Part shown: positions 7,983 through 16,143 of the stretch, piece after piece | Layout of the letters: each line of letters starts with the position of its first letter | How positions within the stretch are numbered: position 1 is the first letter of the stretch | Origin: Deltaproteobacteria bacterium | GTDB taxonomy: Bacteria > Myxococcota_A > UBA9160 > SZUA-336 | Reading direction: 5' to 3' | Length of the DNA stretch: 64,000 nucleotides | Assembly (NCBI GenBank): GCA_029261925.1 | Contig: JAJDAJ010000032.1 | Coordinates: 1 to 64,000, forward strand | Notes under the pieces: generated by a model | Databases searched by the model: none | What the model was told of the DNA's origin: nothing | What the model saw: the letters and a program-made list of their open reading frames with translations, nothing else | Program-made: the position numbers and the translations under genes

Positions 7983-8645
7983 TCAGCCACCGACGAGGTC
8001 GATCGGCGGGGGCCCCGTGCGCCCCTCGAGCAGCCAGCGGACCATCGGCAGGTGCTGACGCCCCAGGAAGACCTCGCCCCCGACCACGCAGGCCGGGACG
8101 TCGAAGACGCCGGCGGCCCGCAGGCTCGCCTCGAGGGCGGCCAGGCGCCCGGCGCCATCTCCCTGGCAGTGCGCGGGGAAGTCGCGCGCGAAGATGCCCA
8201 GCTCCTCGATCAGCGCGCGCACGGCCTGCGGGTCGGCCAGGTCGAGCTCTCCACCCCAGTAGCCCTCGAAGACACGCGTGAGGTAGTCGTGCACGCTGGA
8301 CCCGTCGCGCTGCCGGACCCAGAGCAGACCCAGCGCTGCGGGCAGCGGATCCGGATCGCGGTGGATGTCGCCCAGCTGGAGCCCGCGCGCGGCCGCGGAG
8401 CGCGCGACGTCGCGCGCCACGTACTCGAGGCGCAGGCGACGGTGCCGGCGACCGCGGTCCTCGTCGGCGGCCGCCGGAGGCGGGGCGGCCGGCGGCGGCA
8501 CCCGCAGCGGCAGCCAGTCGACCCCGACCCCGAGGGCGTCGACCAGCGCCAGGCTCGGCTCCAGCGCCAGGTACGCGTGGACGTGCCGGAAGTCGGTCAC
8601 CAGCGTGAGCGGTGCCGTGAACGCGAACGGCTCGGCCTCGCTCAC
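7983..8645 (-). CDS. 2-hydroxychromene-2-carboxylate isomerase-like (DsbA/kappa-GST fold), divergent active site
   Basis: A 220-residue thioredoxin-fold protein of the DsbA/HCCA-isomerase group. It has the family architecture: N-terminal strand and helix, an all-helical insert (residues about 70-160), then the cis-Pro region DVPACVVGGEVFLGRQHLP. The loop where isomerases have S-P-Y (the Ser binds glutathione) here reads DFRHVHAYLA, so the Ser is not conserved. It starts with GTG at 8645-8643, overlapping the stop of its upstream paralogue as GTGA, so the two are translationally coupled and probably interact. The function is uncertain: a non-catalytic partner, or an isomerase with another mechanism. 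Confidence 0.7.
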   Translation of the reverse strand: MSEAEPFAFTAPLTLVTDFRHVHAYLALEPSLALVDALGVGVDWLPLRVPPPAAPPPAAADEDRGRRHRRLRLEYVARDVARSAAARGLQLGDIHRDPDPLPAALGLLWVRQRDGSSVHDYLTRVFEGYWGGELDLADPQAVRALIEELGIFARDFPAHCQGDGAGRLAALEASLRAAGVFDVPACVVGGEVFLGRQHLPMVRWLLEGRTGPPPIDLVGG

Positions 8646-9346
8646 GGGGCCGCTCCCTCACCGAGGTGCCGGTAGGCCACGTCGGGCGCCGGCCCAGGGC
8701 GCCCGCGAAGCAGCCAGAGGATCCGCGGCAGGTGCTCGCGACCCCAGAAGAGCTCGCCCTCGACCACGTAGCTGGGCACCCCGAAGATCCCGGCCTCGAG
8801 GATGCGCGCCTGGATCTCGTCGTGCTGCGCTCCACCCGGGCCGGCGGCCCACGCCTCGAAGCCATCGACGTCCGCCCCGGCGCGCGCGAGCACCCCCCGC
8901 ACGACCCCGGGATCCTCCACGTCGAGCTCGCGGCGCCAGAAGCGCTCGTACACGTCGTCCGTGTAGCGGCGCAGGACGGCGCTCCCCTGCTCGCGGGCCC
9001 GGAGCATGCCCACGTGCACCAGGCGCGTGTCCCAGATCTTCTCGGTCCCGCGCAGCGTGTGGCCCTGGAGCGCCGCGTAGCGCCGCGCATCGCGGTACGC
9101 GTAGCGCACACGGGTCCACTGTGAGGGCGTCCGGTCGCTCTCGGCGACCCTCCCTGCTCCGTCGAGCCGCGCCGAGCCGAGGTAGCTGGGAATGTCCAGC
9201 GTCAGCGGCCGCCAGTCGATCTCGATCCCGAGACGGTCGCCGAGCAGGTACGTCGGGTCCTTCGCGACGAACGCGTAGGGGCTCTTGTAGTCGATGTAGA
9301 CGATCAGCGGGGCGTCGGACGCGAGCGGATCGAAGCGTGTGGCCAC
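8642..9346 (-). CDS. 2-hydroxychromene-2-carboxylate isomerase-like protein (DsbA family)
   Basis: A 234-residue thioredoxin-fold isomerase-type protein. In polycyclic-aromatic degradation this family isomerises 2-hydroxychromene-2-carboxylate using glutathione; many homologues have unrelated roles. Near residue 20 is YIDYKSPYAFVAK with the expected S-P-Y active-site loop. The helical insert follows, and residues near 180-210 give FGVPSYVVEGELFWGREHLPR, the cis-Pro strand that closes the active site. The GTG start at 9346 is chosen for its GGGGAGG ribosome site; the longer frame upstream has no family sequence. It is the first gene of a four-gene run ending at 6223. Confidence 0.8.
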   Translation of the reverse strand: MATRFDPLASDAPLIVYIDYKSPYAFVAKDPTYLLGDRLGIEIDWRPLTLDIPSYLGSARLDGAGRVAESDRTPSQWTRVRYAYRDARRYAALQGHTLRGTEKIWDTRLVHVGMLRAREQGSAVLRRYTDDVYERFWRRELDVEDPGVVRGVLARAGADVDGFEAWAAGPGGAQHDEIQARILEAGIFGVPSYVVEGELFWGREHLPRILWLLRGRPGPAPDVAYRHLGEGAAP

Positions 9347-9466
9347 GGCGCCGCCTCCCCGTGCGACGCCCGGATTATGGCCCAGCCGGCCCGGCTTGCC
9401 GCGGGCGCCCGCGGTCGCGATCGTCCCGGGGGCGCCCGGCCGGTCGGATCGGGCGGCGGAGGCATC

Positions 9467-10441
9467 GTGACCCAGCTGGAGCTCTGGGAGGGGGCGAGTG
9501 CGCCGCAGGCGGCGCCGGCGGACGCGCGCACGCATGCGCTGGCGCGAGCGCTGCCGTCCGGGGTGCGGCTCGGCACGTCGTCGTGGTCGTTCCCCGGCTG
9601 GCGAGGCCTGGTCTACGCGCGCGAGGCGAGCCGCCAGGCGCTCGCGCGCGAGGGCCTCGTGGCCTACGCGCGGCACCCGCTGCTGCGCTGCGTGGGTCTC
9701 GATCGCACGTACTACGCGCCGCCCGAGCTGGACGACCTGCGCCGCTACGCCGGCCAGGTGCCCGACGACTTCCGCTTCGTGGTCAAGGCCCCCGAGGTCT
9801 GCACGCTCGCGCGCTTTCCGCAGCAGCCGCGACACGGCGCGCGCGCGGGCCAGCCGAACCCGCTCTTCCTCGACCCCGCCTTCGCCGCCGAGCGCTTCGT
9901 GGGCCCGGTGGTCGAGGGGCTCGGCGAGCGCGCAGGCGTGCTGGTCTTCCAGTTCCCGCCGCAGGCCGGGCCCAGGGCCGGCGAGCTCGCCTCACGACTC
10001 GGGGCGTTCCTGCACCACCTGCCCCGCGGACCGCGCTATGCGGTCGAGATCCGGCGGAGCGACTGGCTCACGCCCGGCTACGCGGCCGCGCTGCGCGCCG
10101 CGGGCGCGAGCCACTGCCTCACGGTGCATCCCTCGATGCCGGAGCTCACGGCGCAGCTCGAGCTCGCGGTGGCCGAGGACGCGCCCGCGCTGATCGTGCG
10201 CTGGATGCTCGGCGACGGGCGCGACTACGAGGCGGCCCGCGAGCGCTACGCGCCCTTCGACCGGCTGGTGGACGAGGATCCCGCCAGCCGCGCGGCGATC
10301 GCGGCGCAGTGCGTGCGCTTCGCGGCGCGTGGACGGCCGGTCTTCGTGACCGTGAACAACAAGGCCGAGGGGTCGGCGCCGCTGTCGATCGCCCGCCTCG
10401 CCGAGCAGATCGCCAGCGCCCCGGCGCGACGCGACGCCTGA
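9467..10441 (+). CDS. DUF72 (YecE-like) family protein
   Basis: A 324-residue TIM-barrel protein of family DUF72. Diagnostic stretches are VRLGTSSWSFPGWRGLVY at the start of the domain and LRCVGLDRTYYAPP (the family norm is V-E-x-N-x-T-F-Y). Then come DDFRFVVKAPEVCT, VLVFQFPPQ, RYAVEIRRSDWL and the C-terminal VFVTVNNKAEGSAPLSI. The biochemical role is not established for the family; a nucleic-acid or nuclease-related role has been suggested. The GTG at 9467 (ggagg 4 bases before it) gives the usual N terminus; the ATG at 9377 would add a Gly/Arg-rich leader. It stands alone between the isomerase run and the P450. Confidence 0.82.
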   Translation: MTQLELWEGASAPQAAPADARTHALARALPSGVRLGTSSWSFPGWRGLVYAREASRQALAREGLVAYARHPLLRCVGLDRTYYAPPELDDLRRYAGQVPDDFRFVVKAPEVCTLARFPQQPRHGARAGQPNPLFLDPAFAAERFVGPVVEGLGERAGVLVFQFPPQAGPRAGELASRLGAFLHHLPRGPRYAVEIRRSDWLTPGYAAALRAAGASHCLTVHPSMPELTAQLELAVAEDAPALIVRWMLGDGRDYEAARERYAPFDRLVDEDPASRAAIAAQCVRFAARGRPVFVTVNNKAEGSAPLSIARLAEQIASAPARRDA

Positions 10442-10518
10442 GCGGCCCCGGGGCGCGGCGCGCGTGCCTTCGTGTACCGTGGAGCCCGGCGCGGCGACGC
10501 ACCGAGAGGGAATCCGGC

Positions 10519-11700
10519 ATGAGCAGCGAGGCCCGTCCCCGCATCGACCTGAGCAGGCAGCAGTTCGGGCGCGAGGTGCCCTTCGAGGCATTCGAGTGGC
10601 TGCGACGCGAGTCCCCGCTGTACTGGTACGAGCCCGACGAGTACTGGGTCGTGTCGTCGTACGAGCTGGTGGGGAAGCTCAATCGCGATCCGGCGCGCTT
10701 CTCGAGCTGGGGTGGCCCGGCCCCCTCCGGCGCCGGCAGCGCCGACCTCACGCTGCTGACCATGGACCCGCCACAGCACACGGTGCACCGGCTGCTCGTC
10801 AACTCTTCGTTCAAGCCGAGCCGGATCCGCGCCCAGGAGAAGCGCGCCCGCGACCTCGCGCGCGAGCTCATCGACCCGTTCATCGAGCGCGGTGGCGGCG
10901 ACTTCGTCACCGAGGTGACATCGCCGTTCCCGCTGCGGGTGATCGGCGGGATGATGGGGATCGCGCGCGAGGACGAGAGCGACATCCTCCGGCGCACGAA
11001 CGCGATGATCGGCGGTACCGATCCCGAGTACGCGCCAGCCTCGGCGGAGGAGCTCGGGCGCATCCAGCAGGCCTCGCTGGAGTACTCCGATCGGCTGCTC
11101 GAGGAGCATCGCCGGCAGCCGCGCGGCGACCTGATCGACGAGCTCATCGAGGCGCGGGTCGAGGGAAGGGCCTTGGACCAGGACCAGCTCCGCGCCTGGG
11201 TGAGCACGTACATCGGCGGCGGTGCGGAGACCACCCGGCACCTTATCGCCCACGGGCTGCACACGCTGCTCGAATGGCCTGACGAGCGGCGCAAGCTCGT
11301 CGACGGTGCCGACATGGCTCCGGCCGTCGAGGAAATGCTGCGCTACACGCCGCCCGTGATGCAGCACGCGCGCTGGCCGCTCGAGCCGGTCGAGATCGAC
11401 GGGAAGCTCATCGAGCCCGGCCAGCGCACGACGCTCTGGATGATCTCGGCGAATCGCGACCCTGTGGAGTTCGGCGCGCCCGATCGATTCGACGTCACGC
11501 GCAGCCCGAACCACCACGACTCCCTGGGCGCGGGCGGCCCGCACTATTGCCTGGGCGCGGGTCTGGCGCGGATGGAGGCGCGGGTGCTCTTCGAAGAGCT
11601 CCGGCCGCACCTCGATCGCATCGAGCTCGACGGCGCGCCCGAGCGCGGGCAGAGCACCATGTTCAACATCCTCAAGCACCTGCCGGTCCGGGTTCGCTGA
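10519..11700 (+). CDS. Cytochrome P450 (bacterial soluble, class I type)
   Basis: A 393-residue heme-thiolate monooxygenase of normal bacterial length. The N-terminal PFEAFEWLRRESPLYWY is typical of soluble P450s. The I-helix oxygen-activation motif is YIGGGAETTRH (about residues 230-240), the K-helix ExxR is EMLRYTP, and the heme loop is SLGAGGPHYCLGAG with Cys344. The position normally held by Phe seven residues before the Cys (F-x-x-G-x-x-x-C-x-G) is Leu here. Such enzymes need a ferredoxin and reductase, and neither is nearby. ATG 10519 follows a weak gagaggg site. Related bacterial P450s hydroxylate terpenes, fatty acids or steroids; the substrate is unknown. Confidence 0.88.
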   Translation: MSSEARPRIDLSRQQFGREVPFEAFEWLRRESPLYWYEPDEYWVVSSYELVGKLNRDPARFSSWGGPAPSGAGSADLTLLTMDPPQHTVHRLLVNSSFKPSRIRAQEKRARDLARELIDPFIERGGGDFVTEVTSPFPLRVIGGMMGIAREDESDILRRTNAMIGGTDPEYAPASAEELGRIQQASLEYSDRLLEEHRRQPRGDLIDELIEARVEGRALDQDQLRAWVSTYIGGGAETTRHLIAHGLHTLLEWPDERRKLVDGADMAPAVEEMLRYTPPVMQHARWPLEPVEIDGKLIEPGQRTTLWMISANRDPVEFGAPDRFDVTRSPNHHDSLGAGGPHYCLGAGLARMEARVLFEELRPHLDRIELDGAPERGQSTMFNILKHLPVRVR

Positions 11701-12100
11701 GCTCCGGAACCGCCCGCCCCCGGCATGCACCGGACCGCGCCAGCCAGACCGCCGGGTTCACGGCGGCGATGCGCGCGGACCACCTGCCGCACGACCACCC
11801 GGGGATCTGCACCGATCCCGGGGCGCTGCAGCGGGTCAGCGCGGAGCCACGCGAGCAGGCCGCGCGAACCCCGAGCACCCCGGGGTCCTGCTGCGCGCCG
11901 TCTGACAGTCGCTGTCGCGCGCGGGCCCGCACGCCTGGTCAGACCCGCCTGCCCGCGTGGGCCAGAGCACACGGCAAGAGCCTGCCAGGGCCCGGGGAAT
12001 GGCGACCCTCCGGGAGGTACCCCATACTCTCGCGCCGCCGTCCGGGCCCCTCCCACCGCGTCCACACGAGCCCGCCACGAGTTCCCGAGAGATGCCCGAG
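11701..12100. other. 400-base spacer before the antiporter operon, no supported gene
   Basis: Open frames on both strands here are GC-driven and Arg/Pro-rich, with no domain I recognise. A short palindrome, gacag-tcg-ctgtc, lies at 11904-11916. Near 12033 is ccatact, a weak -10 candidate for the operon. The stretch probably holds the operon promoter, and possibly a degraded sequence I cannot identify. Confidence 0.5.
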
Positions 12101-12589
12101 ATGAAGCGCGCGATCAGCCTGACCGTGGTGCTCGCCGCCGTTTGGCTGGCCTGGTCCGGGCACCTGGACAGTCCGCTCCTGCTCTCGCTCGGTGCGGCGT
12201 CGGTCGTGTTCGTGGTCCTCCTCTGTGCACAGATGGGCATCCTCGACGGAGAAGCGGCCCCGCTGGAGCTCAGCTTCCCGCGCCTGTTCGCGTACGTGCC
12301 CTGGCTCGCAAGGGAGATCGTGCTGGCCAATCTCGACGTGGCGCGGCGCATCGTGACGCCCGGGCCCGTGCGCATCGCACCCCGCCTCGTGCGCGTGCGC
12401 GCCTCGCAGCGCACCGACGTCGCGCGCGTCATCCACGCCAACAGCATCACGCTCACGCCCGGCACCATCTCGATCGACGTCGAGGGGGACGAGATCCTGG
12501 TCCACGCGCTGCACGCCGCTGCGGCCGACGGGGTCGAGTCGGGCGCCATCGACCGCCGCTGCACCGCACTCGAGAGGAGCGCCCCGTGA
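12101..12589 (+). CDS. mrpE: Mrp/Mnh-type Na+/H+ antiporter subunit E
   Basis: A 162-residue membrane protein, first gene of the antiporter operon. Two hydrophobic segments (residues about 3-20 and 23-45) precede the characteristic cytoplasmic part with PRLFAYVPWLAREIVLANLDVARRI. The conserved end region NSITLTPGTISIDVEGDEILVHAL follows; the S-I-T-L-T-P-G-T motif is the hallmark of subunit E. An ATG at 12092 is also in frame. The one at 12101 is preferred because gagag lies 9 bases before it and the family usually begins with a short Met-Lys lead. It overlaps the next gene by 4 bases. It is required for Mrp complex assembly in characterised bacteria. Confidence 0.87.
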   Translation: MKRAISLTVVLAAVWLAWSGHLDSPLLLSLGAASVVFVVLLCAQMGILDGEAAPLELSFPRLFAYVPWLAREIVLANLDVARRIVTPGPVRIAPRLVRVRASQRTDVARVIHANSITLTPGTISIDVEGDEILVHALHAAAADGVESGAIDRRCTALERSAP

Positions 12590-12861
12590 GCGCGGACCTG
12601 ATCATCGCCATGGCGGGGGTGCTGGCGAGCATGGCCATGACGCTGCTGCGCGCGACACGCGGCCCCACGGTGTACGACCGGATCCTGGCCGTGAACACCT
12701 TCGGGACCGCGACCGTGCTCTTCATCGCGGTGCTCGGCTTCCTGGGCGGACGGCCCGACTTCCTCGACCTGGCGCTGCTCTACGCCGGGCTCAACTTCAT
12801 CGGCACGATCGCGGTGCTGCGCTACTTCAAGCACGGCAGCCTCGCCGGCGACGAGGACTGA
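12586..12861 (+). CDS. mrpF: Mrp/Mnh-type antiporter subunit F
   Basis: A 91-residue protein with three transmembrane helices. The family motif RATRGPTVYDRILAVNTFGT follows the first helix, and DLALLYAGLNFIGTIAVLRYF forms the last. The P-T-x-x-D-R core is diagnostic of subunit F, and its Asp has been implicated in ion transport in Mrp complexes. It starts at GTG 12586 within GTGA, overlapping mrpE. Gene G follows after 3 bases. Acts as a small integral subunit of the cation/proton antiporter in the inner membrane. Confidence 0.88.
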   Translation: MSADLIIAMAGVLASMAMTLLRATRGPTVYDRILAVNTFGTATVLFIAVLGFLGGRPDFLDLALLYAGLNFIGTIAVLRYFKHGSLAGDED

Positions 12862-12864
12862 GCC

Positions 12865-13206
12865 GTGGCGATGCTGCTCGACCTCGTGTCGTGGGTGCTG
12901 ATCGTGTCAGGCGCGCTCTTCTGCGTGATCGGGGCGCTGGGCCTGCTGAGGCTGCCCGAGTTCTACGCCCGCATGCACGGCGCCGGGGTCACCGACACGC
13001 TCGGCGTCGCGCTCCTGCTGATCGGGCTGATGCTCGAGCCGGCGCACTGGACGGTCACGGTCAAGCTCGTGGTGCTGCTCTGCCTGCTGTACATCACGAG
13101 CCCGACGGCCGCTCACGCGCTGATCCACGCCGCGCACGCCAGCGGGCTGCGCCCCGATCTGGCCGTGGACCCGGCCGCGGGCGACCGCCCGCAGGACGGC
13201 GAGTGA
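12865..13206 (+). CDS. mrpG: Mrp/Mnh-type antiporter subunit G
   Basis: A 113-residue, three-helix subunit. After the first helix comes the signature GLLRLPEFYARMHGAGVTDTLGV (the family norm is L-R-L-P-D-x-x-x-R-x-H-A), then two hydrophobic helices and TSPTAAHALIHAAHASG. GTG at 12865 is taken as the start, with an in-frame ATG two codons later as alternative. Its stop shares bases with the start of the next gene (TGATG). Subunits E, F and G form the small accessory half of the complex. Confidence 0.88.
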   Translation: MAMLLDLVSWVLIVSGALFCVIGALGLLRLPEFYARMHGAGVTDTLGVALLLIGLMLEPAHWTVTVKLVVLLCLLYITSPTAAHALIHAAHASGLRPDLAVDPAAGDRPQDGE

Positions 13207-13901
13207 TGCCCGCGGATCAGCTCATCGACGTGGTGCTGCTCGCGATGCTGGCCGTGACGGCGATCGCGATCGCGCGGCTGCGGAACCTGCTCGCCACGGC
13301 CATGCTCCTGGGCATCTTCAGCCTGCTGGGCGCATCGTGGATGCTCCTGCTCGACGCGCCCGACGTGGCGTTCACCGAGGCGGCCGTCGGCGCGGGCATC
13401 TCGACGATCCTGGTGCTCGCCACGCTCGCCGTGACCTCGATCGAGGTGAAGAAGCCGGCGTCCGGTCCATCGCTGCTGGCGCTGGCGGTGGTGGTCGTGA
13501 CCGGCTCCGTGCTGGTCTACGGCACCCTGGACATGCCGCGCTACGGCGACCCGGACTCGCCCGCCAACCGCAGCCCGATCACCCGCGTCTACCTGTACTC
13601 GGCCAACGCCGCCGCGGAGCACGGCGACGACCCTCCACCGGCGGGCGAGCAGCCCGGGCACGCGGCGGCGGTCCCGGACGCGCACGGCGCGCACCCCGAC
13701 CCGGACGACCTGTCGCGCTTCGCGGTGGGCATCCCGAACACGGTCACCACCGTGCTCGCGAGCTTCCGCGGCTACGACACCATGGGCGAGGCGGCCGTGA
13801 TCTTCACGGCGGGCCTGGGCGTGGTCGCGATCCTGAGCGGCGCGCGGCGCCGGCGCTTCCGGGCATCCGAGCCACCGCCGGGCGACGAGGCGCGGTCGTG
13901 A
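13206..13901 (+). CDS. DUF4040 / MbhD-MbhE-like subunit (equivalent to the C-terminal part of MrpA)
   Basis: A 231-residue membrane protein. The first part (residues about 5-80) is a DUF4040/MbhD-type three-helix unit with APDVAFTEAAVGAGISTIL, whose Glu is conserved in the proton path. A soluble linker rich in His, Asp and Pro follows (about 110-175). The last part, VTTVLASFRGYDTMGEAAVIFTAGLGV, is the MbhE/MrpB-N motif (R-G-x-D-T-x-G-E). In classical Mrp systems these modules are fused to the end of the large MrpA; here they are a separate gene and no full MrpA is present. It overlaps mrpB by GTGA. Confidence 0.8.
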   Translation: MPADQLIDVVLLAMLAVTAIAIARLRNLLATAMLLGIFSLLGASWMLLLDAPDVAFTEAAVGAGISTILVLATLAVTSIEVKKPASGPSLLALAVVVVTGSVLVYGTLDMPRYGDPDSPANRSPITRVYLYSANAAAEHGDDPPPAGEQPGHAAAVPDAHGAHPDPDDLSRFAVGIPNTVTTVLASFRGYDTMGEAAVIFTAGLGVVAILSGARRRRFRASEPPPGDEARS

Positions 13902-14308
13902 AGGACCAGATCATCCTGCGCGTGGTGGCGAAGCTGCTCACCCCGTACATCCTGCTGTACGCCTTCTACGTGCAGTGGCACGGCGACTACGGCCCCGGTG
14001 GCGGATTCCAGGCCGGCGTGATCTTCGCGGCGGGAGTGGTGCTCTACGCGCTGATCTTCGGCCTGTCGGCAGCCCGGCAGGCGATCCGCCCGGGCGTGGT
14101 TCACGCGGGCATCTCGATCGGGCTGCTGATCTACGCGGGCGTCGGCGTGGCGAACATGCTCGGCGGCGCCGCCTTCCTCGACTACGACACCCTCGGCCAC
14201 CACGGGCAGCACTGGGGAATCCTGATCGTCGAGTGGGGCGTCGGCGTGACGGTGGCCTCGGTCATGATCAGCGTGTTCTACATGTTCGCCGGCCTGGCCA
14301 GGAGCTAG
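13898..14308 (+). CDS. mrpB: Mrp/Mnh-type antiporter subunit B
   Basis: A 136-residue, four-helix protein of the MnhB family. Early on it has LLTPYILLYAFYVQWHGDYGPGGGFQAG; the H-G-x-x-x-P-G-G-G-F-Q-x-G loop is the family hallmark. Later comes a helix pair ending GILIVEWGVGVTVASVMISVFY. It starts at GTG 13898 (GTGA overlap) and is followed by mrpC after 3 bases. It belongs to the membrane arm of the antiporter. Confidence 0.87.
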   Translation: MKDQIILRVVAKLLTPYILLYAFYVQWHGDYGPGGGFQAGVIFAAGVVLYALIFGLSAARQAIRPGVVHAGISIGLLIYAGVGVANMLGGAAFLDYDTLGHHGQHWGILIVEWGVGVTVASVMISVFYMFAGLARS

Positions 14309-14311
14309 GCT

Positions 14312-14665
14312 GTGGACCTCCCGGGACTGTACAACTACTGGATCGTGATCCTGCTGATGATGACGGGTTTCTACATCGTCATCTCGCAGCGGAACCTCAT
14401 CAAGAAGATCGTCGGCCTGAACATCTTCCAGGTCTCCGTGTTCCTGCTCTACATCACCGTGGGCAAGGTCAGCGGCGGTACCGCGCCGATCATCGCCGAG
14501 GGCTTCGAGGTCTACTCGAATCCGCTGCCCAGCGTGCTGATCCTGACGGCGATCGTCGTCGGCGTGGCGACCACGGCCGTCGGTCTCGCGCTCGTGGCCC
14601 GCATCAACGAGGAGTACGGAACGATCGAGGAGGACGAGATCCAGGCCGCGGATCCCGAGTCCTGA
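14312..14665 (+). CDS. mrpC: Mrp/Mnh-type antiporter subunit C (NuoK-like)
   Basis: A 117-residue, three-helix protein homologous to complex I subunit NuoK. It has LIKKIVGLNIFQVSVFLLYI in the second helix and the conserved YSNPLPSVLILTAIVVGVATTAVGLAL in the third, matching the NuoK/MnhC pattern N-P-x-x-x-x-L-x-L-T-A-I-V-I. A short acidic tail (EEDEI) follows. GTG start at 14312; the stop overlaps the ATG of the D gene (TGATG). Confidence 0.88.
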   Translation: MDLPGLYNYWIVILLMMTGFYIVISQRNLIKKIVGLNIFQVSVFLLYITVGKVSGGTAPIIAEGFEVYSNPLPSVLILTAIVVGVATTAVGLALVARINEEYGTIEEDEIQAADPES

Positions 14666-16143
14666 TGGCCGATCAGCTCCCCGTACTCCAGGTGCTCACG
14701 CCGCTTCTCGCGGCGCCGCTCTGCGCGCTGATCCGCCACCGCGGCGCGGTGCACGCGCTCTCCCTGGCGGTCTGCTGGACGACCTTCGCGATCGCCGTGA
14801 TGCTCGCGATCCGGGTCATCGACGGCGGCGTCATCTCCTATGCGCTCGGCGGCTGGGAGCCCCCGATCGGCATCGAGTATCGCCTGGACGCGCTCACGGT
14901 CTTCGTGCTCGTCCTGGTCTCGGCGATCGCGGCACTGGTGCTGACCTACAGCCGCGTCAGCCTCGAGGTCGAGGTCCCGTACGACCGGTATCACCTTTTT
15001 CACACCATGTACCTGCTCAGCCTCGCCGGGCTGCTGGGCATCACGATCACCGGTGATCTGTTCAACGTGTTCGTGTTCCTCGAGATCTCGGCGCTCTCGG
15101 GCTACGTGCTGATCAGCATGGGGCAGGACCGGCGGGCACTCACCGCGGCCTTCCAGTACCTGATCATGGGAACGATCGGGGCCACGTTCATCCTGATCGG
15201 GATCGGTCTCATGTACATGATGACCGGAACGCTGAACATGGCGGACATGGCCGTCCGCCTGCGCGACGTCGCGGAGATGCGCACGGTGCTGGTCGCCTTC
15301 GGCTTCCTCACCGTCGGGATCGCCATCAAGATGGCGCTCTTCCCGCTGCACCAGTGGCTGCCGAACGCCTACACGTACGCGCCCTCGGTCGTGACGGCGT
15401 TCTTCGCGGGCACGGCCACCAAGGTCTCGGTCTACGTGCTCCTGCGCTTCAGCATGACGGTGTTCGGGTTCGAGTTCTCGTTCGAGACCATGCCGCTCCC
15501 GGCGATCCTGATGACCCTGGCCGTCGCGGGGATGTTCTCGGCCTCGCTGGTCGCGATCTTCCAGCAGGACGTCAAGCGGCTGCTCGCCTACTCGAGCGTC
15601 GCGCAGATCGGCTACATCGCGCTCGGCATCAGCCTCGCCTCGCTCACGGGCCTGACGGGCGGCATCGTCCACCTGGCGAACCATGCGCTGATGAAGTGCC
15701 TGCTCTTCTGCGCCATGGGCTGCGTCTTCCTGCGCGTCGGCTCCACACGGGTGAGCGACATGCGCGGACTCGGCCGGCAGATGCCCCTGACCATGGCGGC
15801 GTTCGTGCTGGGCGGGCTGAGCCTGATCGGCGTGCCCCTCACCGTGGGCTTCGTGAGCAAGTGGTACCTGGTCGTCGCGGCCCTCGAGGCGGGCTACTGG
15901 CCGGTCGCCGCGCTGATCCTGGCGAGCTCCCTGCTGGCCGTCGTCTACGTCTGGCGCGTGGTCGAGGTGGCCTACTTCGAGCCTCCGCCCGAGGGGCGCG
16001 AGGTGCGCGAGGCGCCGCTGTCGATGCTCGCGCCCCTGCTGGTGCTCTCCGCGTCCACGGTCTACTTCGGCATCGACAGCGAGCTCACCGCCGGTGTGGC
16101 GCGCACCGCCGCCAGCGTCCTGCTCGGAGGCGGCGCGCCGTGA
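14665..16143 (+). CDS. mrpD: Mrp/Mnh-type antiporter subunit D (first copy)
   Basis: A 492-residue, roughly 14-helix protein of the antiporter-like family shared with NuoL/M/N. Functional residues expected from complex I and Mrp structures are present: Glu in VFLEISALSGYVL (helix 5), Lys in GIAIKMALFPLHQWLPNAY (helix 7), Lys in GTATKVSVYVLLRF and Lys in LANHALMKCLLFC (helix 12). The order right after subunit C matches classical mrpCD. It starts in a TGATG overlap and ends in a GTGA overlap with a second D-like gene. Role: proton/cation translocation in the inner membrane. Confidence 0.88.
   Translation: MADQLPVLQVLTPLLAAPLCALIRHRGAVHALSLAVCWTTFAIAVMLAIRVIDGGVISYALGGWEPPIGIEYRLDALTVFVLVLVSAIAALVLTYSRVSLEVEVPYDRYHLFHTMYLLSLAGLLGITITGDLFNVFVFLEISALSGYVLISMGQDRRALTAAFQYLIMGTIGATFILIGIGLMYMMTGTLNMADMAVRLRDVAEMRTVLVAFGFLTVGIAIKMALFPLHQWLPNAYTYAPSVVTAFFAGTATKVSVYVLLRFSMTVFGFEFSFETMPLPAILMTLAVAGMFSASLVAIFQQDVKRLLAYSSVAQIGYIALGISLASLTGLTGGIVHLANHALMKCLLFCAMGCVFLRVGSTRVSDMRGLGRQMPLTMAAFVLGGLSLIGVPLTVGFVSKWYLVVAALEAGYWPVAALILASSLLAVVYVWRVVEVAYFEPPPEGREVREAPLSMLAPLLVLSASTVYFGIDSELTAGVARTAASVLLGGGAP

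Noticed and set aside
11701..12100. Possible extra gene or RNA in the 400-base spacer
   Set aside because: No recognisable domain, tRNA fold or conserved RNA element; frames are GC-driven.
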